Under the pieces are notes generated by a model, which was not told where the DNA came from, did no database searches, and was given only the letters and a program-made list of their open reading frames with translations. This document shows positions 57,318 to 64,000 of a stretch of DNA of 64,000 bases, in pieces (the first letter of the stretch is position 1; the number at the start of each line of letters is the position of its first letter). Both the position numbers and the translations under genes were made by a program. Source of the DNA: Gambelia wislizenii (lineage: Eukaryota; Chordata; Lepidosauria; Squamata; Crotaphytidae). The stretch spans positions 193,802,649 to 193,866,648 of the forward strand of contig JAUMIR010000003.1 in NCBI GenBank assembly GCA_030847615.1. Reading direction: 5' to 3'.

Positions 57318-58150
57318 AGAGTCAGAGTTGGAATTGCAACTAGGTAAAAATGATGAACAGGTGATTGGTAAGATTTGCAATCTTTTATTTAAATTTGATA
57401 CGGAAGAAGAAGAGGTGAAGGACTGTATGATAAAATGGGCTAAGAATTTTGGTTACAACATACAAATAGATCAGTGGGAAAGCATGTGGTGTAAAGGGTT
57501 AAAATTAACTTTATGTTATGATCTTAAAGAGAACTTTTACAAAAGAATATACCATCAGTATATGACACCAGAGACTGTCCAAAATGTTTAAAGGAATGGT
57601 GAGTACATGTTGAAAATGTGAAAATCAAGAAGGGACTTTTTGCCAAATGTGGTGGATTTGTGAAAAAGCTACAAAGTTTTGGGTGCAAATACCAAGAATA
57701 CTAAATAATTATATACAATTAAAACCTGAGCTTTTTCTTCTGAGATTGATGGATGAACAGTTAGAAAAGAACTATGATATTATTACAATATATGATCACA
57801 GCAGTGAGATTATTATATGCTCAGAAATGGAAGTCTGATGCATTACCTGCGAGAGCAGAATGGTTGTTAAAGATGAATGAATTAGCAGAGATGAATATTT
57901 TGTCTACTTTAATTAGAGAAATGTCATTGGTAATTTTTTTCAAAAAGTTTATTGGTCATCATTAAAAATGATTATTGGTTTTGACTATTAGTTTCAGTTA
58001 AATTTATAGATGCAACTGTTTATGAGACAAGGCAGGAGGCAGAGATTAGGAGATACCATAGAAATTTAGGAGATATAACCACAGAAAACATAGTTGAAAG
58101 TCATATGTTGCTATGGTATAGTTGTAGTATAGTTTGTATCAGTGTTTGAT
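57318..58150 (+). mobile_element. L1 LINE ORF2 C-terminal fragment
   Basis: Frames 57328-57591, 57647-57838 and 57774-57965 in order give KICNLLFKFDTEEEEVKDCM and YHQYMTPETV, then WWICEKATKFWVQI, then AVRLLYAQKWKSDALPARAEW, the L1 ORF2 end also seen at 10114. Frameshifts and a stop near 57590 break it. The 3' limit is approximate. It abuts the CR1 fragment, one of which inserted next to or into the other. Confidence 0.8.
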
Positions 58151-58204
58151 CAAGATGACAAAAGTTAGTAATGAGAAAAACAGACAAGCTAGGAGAGGCT
58201 ACAG

Positions 58205-58440
58205 CAGTTGTCTTTTGCTTAAGCCAGCAGGGAAGGGCAAGGTTCTGCCTCCCTTGCTGAGTTATTTGAATGCAAACTGATTTTGCATTTTGAACTCAGT
58301 CTGCATGACACAAAATAAGGACAAAGATGGAAAGTGGGATGGAGAGAACTGGAGACATTTTAAAAGCAGCTGGAAAAGTGGGGCAGCTGAGGTTTAATTG
58401 GGACTGTCCCTACCAAATCAGGACAGTATGGCACAATTAC
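58205..58440 (+). repeat. Unclassified repeat, second copy
   Basis: Aligns with 28586-29045 (without its Tigger insertion): TTTGAACTCAGTCTGCA, AGGACAAAGATGGAAAG, AGAACTGGAGACATT, GGGACTGTCCCTACCAAATC. No coding capacity. Confidence 0.5.
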
Positions 58441-58794
58441 ACTGGCATTATACACCAACAGGATTTCATCCTATAGCTTTACTAGCCTCTCCAGTTTTGC
58501 CCCATTGAGCCATGCTGCCAAACCATCCTTGTGGAAATAGCATATTACAGCCCCCTTGGACTATGCATGTAGGAATGCTCTCCCATTTTTTATTTTTATT
58601 TTTTTAAAAAAAACCCTTGCTGTTGGAAAGTTTGTATGTCATGGAGAAGGGTTTTAAGCTAGTCTTATCAACTGTTGTGCTGCCTTTCTGTGAATGGGGA
58701 ATTTTAAAACACAACAGAAGACAAGGTGAAGAATTCAGAAGAGCAATCTCACCTACATCTTGAAGTCATAACAATCCAGGAAGTGCTTCAATGG

Positions 58795-59050
58795 CTCTGT
58801 TCACACTACACAATGATAGCAGTTTGATCCAACTTTAACTGCCATAGCTCTGTCCTATGGAATCCTGGTGTCTGTGTTTTCATGAGGTACTTAGAATTCC
58901 AGAGAACTCTAATGCACTTCACTAGAGTGTAGTGCTGTAGAGAATTCTAAATACCTCACCAAAGTACAAATACCAGGATTCCATAGGATGGATGTATAGC
59001 AGTTAAAAGTGGTGTCAAATGGTTAAAATTGTGTAGTGTGGATACAACCA
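58795..59050. mobile_element. Long inverted-repeat MITE
   Basis: The left arm (TTCACACTACACAATGATAG, CTATGGAATCCTGGT, AGGTACTTAGAATTC) is answered by the right arm in reverse (GAATTCTAAATACCT, ACCAGGATTCCATAGGATGG, ATTGTGTAGTGTGGAT), so most of the 256 bp folds on itself around 58905. No TSD recognised. A right-end-only relative lies at 59545-59632. Confidence 0.75.
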
Positions 59051-59134
59051 GTGTCTACTGTGTCTTAACATTTGAATCAGCCAAGCCTATCTGCAGTCTT
59101 AAAATAAATAAATAAATAAGAAAAGTATTAAATA

Positions 59135-59540
59135 GGACATTATCAGATGTGGCAAAAATTGCAGGATTATGAGGTAATGCGAGCGCAAATGGTCTTCACA
59201 TGCTCCAGCTATGAAAAAGGCATTATTTCTAATACACAAAACAAGGCATAAATAGATTGTCAATAGCACTTTTTTTCACGCTATTGATGGCATGCAAAAC
59301 CACATCCTGTTGTAATCACGAGATTACAGCATGGATAGGTAGTCCTCCACGAGAAAACTTCCGGGTGAGGATGCAAAAACGAGGCACAGGATGCTCTTTT
59401 AAAGAACTGTCCCATTTAGTTTCAATGTATTTAGGTTTATCTCAGTGCTTGTGTGTTCATTTACTTTGTTATTTAAGGTGTTTCAGGAGTTTTAAGTGCA
59501 CCCGTGTCTTCTCTGCCAAAGAATGCTGCTGCCTCACAAA
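59135..59540 (+). mobile_element. MITE family A, left part only
   Basis: GGACATTATCAGATG at 59135 with following text (GCAGGATTATGAGGTAATGCG; TCCTGTTGTAATC) similar in plan to other copies, and GAGAAAACTTCCGGGTGAG near 59349. The right terminus is missing; the sequence runs into a fragment of the 58795-type MITE. Confidence 0.5.
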
Positions 59541-59544
59541 ATGA

Positions 59545-59632
59545 CAAATCCCAGGATTCCACAGGATGGAGCTACAGCACTTAAAGTGGTGTCAAACTGC
59601 ATTATTTCTATAGTGTAGATGCACCCCGTGCT
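59545..59632. mobile_element. Right-end fragment of the 58795-type MITE
   Basis: CCCAGGATTCCACAGGATGG, AAGTGGTGTCAAACTGCATT and TAGTGTAGATGCACC match the right arm of the element at 58795. Confidence 0.6.
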
Positions 59633-59639
59633 TTAGATA

Positions 59640-60139
59640 AGCCTTTCTAAGAGTATCCTCATGGATTCTTTGATTTGGGAGGTGACCTATATTTATTCAG
59701 AGCTCCTATGCTATGTATACTACAGAAAAACAATTACTCATTCTGTTAGGTTGCAGAACATTCATTGTAATAAAGGTGTGGAGCTAGCATACTACCATTA
59801 GGATCTTTTTGCTCCAAACTACTGTAAATTCCTTGAACATGCAGCCTTTACCAGGACCAAAGACTATTAGAGAAGGCTGTAGGGAGAAGGAACTTGTCAA
59901 ATATTTCCACTGAGTTAGCTGAAAGAAATGTTAAGCTACCTTGTCTATAATTTACTGCATCCTCATAGATGCCCTTTGTTTCTTTCTTTGTTTGCTTTAA
60001 AAATGTTGTTATGTAGCTGACTTTCTAGACCTCAGGACTATCTAAAAAATATTTTTACTAGAGTGAAAGAGTCTCCTATTTGATTTCTTTAAGAAGGTAA
60101 GCAACTGCAGACAAAATATATAAAGACATTGATTAAGGC
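59640..60139. other. Unassigned DNA
   Basis: No gene or recognised repeat before the Ngaro-like copy B. Confidence 0.45.
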
Positions 60140-60149
60140 AGAGTTGAAC

Positions 60150-60763
60150 CCCCTTTTCTGCCCCACCTGTCCCTAATATGAGGGCTTCACTATTAGGTAT
60201 TGTTTCTAAGAAGGCGCCAAGGGAATACCATCTCATTCACTATTTGTCTTTTCCCAGGGGCCAGTCTATTAATGACGCTATACTGGACGAGCTCTGTTTG
60301 GTACATTATACATTGTTTGATGCCACCATACATGAAGTGTGTAGGAAGGGCTTAGGGGATGAGTTGGCAAAATGCAACATTAAGTCAGCCTTTTTCCTCT
60401 TGCCAGTTCATCCAGAAGACTTTGAGTTGCTGGGTTTTTTCTTTGAAAGCCATTACTATATGGATTGGGCTCTTCCTATGGGTTGTTCAGTGTCTTTTGC
60501 TGCTTTTGAGGCTTTTAGCACCTTATTTGGAATGGGCCCTTAGGTGGAGGTAAGGTCTTAGTGGTGGTGTGCATTACTTAGATGATTTTTTATTTGTTGC
60601 TAGGGTAGGAACTGGGCATGGTGCCTTCCTTATGCAACAATTTGCACTGCTTGCTGAAGAGTTAGGTGTGCCATTTGCATATAAGAAAACAGAGGGTCCA
60701 TGTACTAGCTTGGTTTTTTGGGGGATTAAAATTGACTTCTTAGCCCAGTATTGTGGACTCTGA
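60150..60763 (+). pseudogene. Ngaro-like reverse transcriptase, copy B
   Basis: 60178-60543 encodes SKKAPREYHLIHYLSFPRGQ, AKCNIKSAFFLLPVHPEDF and ALPMGCSVSFAAFEAF, matching the DIRS-type RT fingers and palm. After a TAG at 60541 another frame (60569-60763) gives the catalytic YLDD (HYLDDFLFVARVG) and the thumb side (LGVPFAYKKTEGP, LVFWGIKID). Frame change and stop make it non-functional. Confidence 0.85.
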
Positions 60764-61475
60764 TCATAAATTGGCTGATTTACAGGACAGGGTGCATGTT
60801 GTTTTTTTGTTTTGTTTTGTTTTTTGTTCTAGGCACAAAGCTAACTTAAAGGAGTTCCAGGGACTCATTGGCCACTTGAATTTTTCCTGTCATGTGGTGG
60901 TGCTGGCTTGTGCCTTTTTGAGGCATTCAAGCAATGCCATTTTAGGTGTTCACCTACCTCACTGTTATGGATTAGGATTATGCAAGGTGTTAGGGATGAC
61001 CTGCATGTGTGGCAGGAATTTTTGGACTCCTTTAATGGAGTGTCATTTTGGAGTGAGGGACTTCACTTTCACAATGAATTCAAGGTTTCCTCTGATGTAC
61101 CCAGCTCTATTGGTTTTAGGGTTTATTTTAGAGGGCATTGGTGTGCCCAACTCTGTCCCAAGGAATGGGCTACCGCAGGCTTGTTATTGGATTTGATCTT
61201 TTTGGAGTTTTTTTCTGATTGTGGTAGTAGTATGGATCTGGGCTGAGGTGTTTGCCAACTCCTCATTCCATTTTGGTGTGATGATTTGGTGGCTGTGTAT
61301 GCGATCAACAATGTGTCTTCCAAGTCTAAGAAGGGCATACACTTAGTGGGGGCCTTTCTTTCAAAGTGTTTATGGCACCATTTACTTTTTTCTTACTGCT
61401 CTCCATGTGACTGGCATGGATAATGGGACAGCTGATTATCTTTCCCACCAACAGATGGATTGCTTCAGAGACCTG
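60764..61475 (+). pseudogene. Ngaro-like connection and RNase H region, copy B
   Basis: LKEFQGLIGHLNFSCHVV (about 60848-60900) is the RT connection; WQEFLDSFNGVSFWSE near 61010-61060 and DNGTADYLSHQQMDCF-like text (61420-61470) mark the RNase H region. The latter aligns with the segment of copy A that ends at the gypsy insertion. A run of TTTTG units at 60803-60830 interrupts the start. Confidence 0.7.
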
Positions 61476-61499
61476 GCTCCAGAAGCAGATGTCTATGCT

Positions 61500-62410
61500 G
61501 CCCCAATGCCTGTAGGTCTGTTGAGTCTTGGAGGGGTGAAGTTGTGAGAGCCATCTGTCTCTCTTTAGCATCTTCCACTAGGACTAGCTATAAGAAAGCA
61601 GGGAAGGATTTCAATGGTTTTCGGTTTGATGAGGGGCTTCTGCCCCTTTGTCTTCTTCCTGTGGATCGTATTCTACAGTTTTGTGTAATGCTAAAAGGTA
61701 AGGGTTTTGCACCATAGTCCATTAGAAATAAATTAGTGGCCTTGGCCTTTGCAGCAAAGGCCCAGGGTTTTGAGTAAACCACTGATGACTTGAGGATTCA
61801 CAAAACCTGGAAGGTCAGGCTGATAAGGGTTTTGTGGTTAATAAGCATGAACTGCTATTCCCTGAAATACTTAGGGGTCTGGATGACCAATGGGTGGCAG
61901 TTTGCTCTTCTGCCTATGAGGCTGCTCTTTTTCATGTGGCTTCATCAATGGCTTTCTTTTGGGGTTCTGAGAGTGGACAAGTTAGTAGTGGGTTTCAAAC
62001 AGCTCAGGGAGAGCTTTGGCATTTAAGGGCCTTAATTTATCCAAGGATCAAACAGTTACTCATTAGGACTTCCAAGACTAACCAAAAAGGTAAGGGGACA
62101 CTAATTGAAATTGGTGAATGTTCTGAAGCATCTTTGTCCAGTCTGTGCCCTGCATCTTTACATTCAAATTCAGAGTGGGTGGGTCCAGTGGTTCTGTTTT
62201 GCTATAACGATTTATCTCCACTTATCAGATACCAGTTTGGGACTGTTACCTCAAAAACATTGATTCATTTGGATCTTAAAGGTGCTAATTTTGGCACTCA
62301 TTACTTTAGGATAGGAGCAGCTTCGATTGTGTTCATGAGGGGCATGGGCCCCTCCTCAATTCAATGCATTGGTTGTTTGGAAGTCAACAGCATTTAGATG
62401 TTATGTGCAT
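61500..62410 (+). pseudogene. Ngaro-like tyrosine recombinase, copy B
   Basis: N-terminal part in 61460-61717 (LSLASSTRTSYKKAGKDFNG, LPVDRILQFCVMLKGKG); middle in 61834-62397. The catalytic HxxR is intact: GTHYFRIGAAS, H at 62299 and R at 62308. A candidate tyrosine (FRCYVH, 62402-62404) lies one frame away, so a frameshift falls between 62310 and 62390. The enzyme would join element circles to the chromosome by recombination. Confidence 0.82.
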
Positions 62411-62465
62411 CCTATGCTGTTTTGAAGGTTATTAACTTGTTTCTTCTTTCTCTTCAGTCCCTAGG

Positions 62466-63032
62466 TGCTGTATGGTACAACAACAGGTCCTGATCAGTGG
62501 ACACAGCATGGTCCACTGGGCCGCATGTGATACCCAGAGTTTGCATTTTGTGGAGAAGCTGGGGCTGATTAACATTGCCACTGTCGAGTAACTGGGTAGC
62601 CGTGGCCTCCAATGAACTGGCTTGTTGCCATTGTTATTCGAGGAGTGCACAGGGCCTCCTCCTGATGTGCTTGTGATCCACCTCAATGGAAATGATCTTG
62701 GTCTGCTCAAAGGAAAGGTGATTATCCTGCAAGTGTTGGCCAACAGAAAGTTCATTTGCAGCAGCTGGCCTGGGGTGACTGTTATTTGGTCTGCTATCTT
62801 GCCATGCCAAGATTGGCGATGTGAGGGCAGTCCATGATGCCTTGATTTGGTACACTGTAGAATCAATCATGAAATACATAATGCTACGATGTGTGGGTTG
62901 AGCCACTTTCTCCCGCATCCTGACATTATTTTTCAATGGTCTGAGCTCTACAGAGCAGATGGCATGCATTTCTTGGAGTCAGGCAATGAGATCTTTCTCC
63001 AAGATCTGCAAGAGAGGGTAAGTGCTGCATAA
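62466..63032 (+). pseudogene. SGNH-hydrolase-like domain downstream of the recombinase
   Basis: SGNH family enzymes have a serine in block I, GND in block III and D-x-x-H in block V. Here, in frames running 62466-62590 and 62622-63032: VLISGHSMVHW (Ser codon 62505-62507), VLVIHLNGNDLGLL (GND near 62688-62696) and ADGMHFLESGNEIF (Asp 62958, His 62967). Frames are broken by stops near 62589 and 62838. What the hydrolase does for the element is unknown. Minus-strand frames over this region are shadows. Confidence 0.72.
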
Positions 63033-63480
63033 GCTGGCCTGGGAGGGGAAAGAGACTAAGCAGATGCTTGTCCCTTCTCTGTGGCAGGTAACTGGGAGAA
63101 AATTCTATAGTTCAGTGTATACCTTGGCACCCTTTTTGGTAAAGGATGGGACTCTGGAACTACATCCACAAATTCTGCAACGTAGGAGGTGTGGAAGAGA
63201 TTTGCCCTTGTGGCTGGACTGGGACCTTGCTCTCTCTTATAAAGTCTTGGGAAGGAGCAACCTGGGTTTGCCTTTCAGAAAGGACCACCTGGGAAGCAGC
63301 CCCATAACTTGGGACTGCCCTCAGGGTCAAGTGTTTTTCCCTAAGGGAAGGCTGAGGAGGTAGTCACCAGGATGACACCTGGCTCACATCAGGTTGCTCC
63401 CCCTCTATTGCTCATCCTCAGATTGTTTTAAATAGGTTTTAGGTCAAATAAAGTGGCCCTTATTTAACCCAAATTCTGTG

Positions 63481-63830
63481 TCTGGTCCCATTATTTTGGG
63501 GTTGGTCATCAATCTCCTTCATCACAGCTTTTGCCTCCCTTTTTGTTCAATGGGCTAATAAGAATCACCCTAACTGGTTTCCTGCTTCTAATGTAATTAA
63601 AGAATTTTTTAAAAATTAGTTTTCTTGTTTCTAACAATGTGCTCCTATAGTTTTGGGGATTTTTTTTATCCCTTTCCTTTTTCCTTTTCCTTTCCTTATT
63701 GCTAGCTTTCATTTATTTTGTACAAATGCGCTCTTCCTTTTCCTTCTCATTTGGGCAAAACTGACTTTCTAAAGGGAGATTTCTTTCTTCTCACAGCTTT
63801 GTTGCCTCTGTTAGCCACATTTGGACTTAA
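63481..63830. other. Unassigned DNA
   Basis: No gene or recognised repeat after the Ngaro 3' region. Confidence 0.45.
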
Positions 63831-63831
63831 T

Positions 63832-64000
63832 AATAACAATAATAATAATAAAATTTATTTATACCCCGCCCCTCTGTTAAAACAATCAGGGCGGCTTACA
63901 AAAATTAAAATACAATACAGATAAAAATCCCTAAACACCCCCCACCCCCACCCTCCCCCATAAAAAAATATTAAACAAATGTAAATTAAAAGCAACGGTC
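63832..64000 (-). mobile_element. L2 LINE 3' end, cut by the window edge
   Basis: AAT repeats followed by TTTATTTATACCCCGCCCCT and GGGCGGCTTACAAAAATTAA, the same 3' end as in the L2 at 37801. It continues past the window. Confidence 0.85.

Larger units (their letters stand above)
60140..63480 (+). mobile_element. Ngaro-like tyrosine-recombinase retroelement, copy B
   Basis: Order of domains: reverse transcriptase, RNase H, tyrosine recombinase, SGNH-type hydrolase, then a non-coding 3' region with a polyadenylation signal (CAAATAAAG near 63446). This order, without LTRs or a DDE integrase, is that of DIRS/Ngaro elements; the hydrolase has been reported in vertebrate Ngaro-type elements. The 5' end (gag and RT fingers) is missing and all frames are broken. 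Terminal split direct repeats were not found. Copy A is a second, more interrupted member. Confidence 0.8.

Noticed and set aside
62432..62969. Minus-strand frames of 111-144 codons
   Set aside because: They mirror the plus-strand hydrolase-like region and have no recognisable motif.
1..64000. A novel multi-gene defence or metabolic system
   Set aside because: No intact host-type gene cluster is present; all long frames are explained by known classes of mobile elements.

Overview
This window is non-coding vertebrate genome sequence packed with transposable elements; no host protein-coding, rRNA, tRNA or CRISPR locus could be supported. The repeats point to a squamate reptile (lizard or snake): tRNA-derived SINEs of the ACA type, CR1, L2, L1 and RTE/BovB LINEs together, a Penelope-like element, chromodomain Ty3/gypsy and Ty1/copia LTR elements, tyrosine-recombinase (DIRS/Ngaro-like) retroelements and many short inverted-repeat DNA elements. 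The species assignment is inference from this mix.

Layout. 1-12.9 kb: largely unassigned AT-rich DNA with inverted-repeat elements (1.6, 3.0, 6.4 kb), a Tigger-like element, a CR1 interrupted by a foldback element, an ERV-type LTR, SINEs and an L1 tail. 12.9-24.4 kb: one decayed Ngaro-like element into which a 5.5-kb chromodomain gypsy element, a 4.1-kb copia element and a 188-bp hAT MITE have each inserted; the three insertions have target-site duplications (TSDs). 24.4-37.8 kb: sparse fragments (LINEs, two inverted-repeat families, a minus-strand solo LTR related to the gypsy LTR, a BovB 5' piece). 37.8-41.4 kb: a long minus-strand L2 LINE with tandem repeats at its 5' end. 41.4-56.6 kb: more inverted-repeat elements, one of them (47.2-51.1 kb) split by a 1-kb solo LTR and a 2.3-kb Penelope element. 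56.6-64 kb: CR1 and L1 fragments, then a second, uninterrupted Ngaro-like copy (60.1-63.5 kb), and an L2 tail at the window edge.

Every retroelement reading frame seen here carries stops or frameshifts, so nothing looks autonomous. The most informative signals are: a 12-nt perfect complementarity between the gypsy primer-binding region and a point inside its own LTR (self-priming, as known for the Tf1/sushi group); an SGNH-hydrolase-like segment downstream of the tyrosine recombinase in both Ngaro-like copies; a copia element that appears to have lost reverse transcriptase and RNase H; and two inverted-repeat families whose 3-bp TSDs can be read directly.
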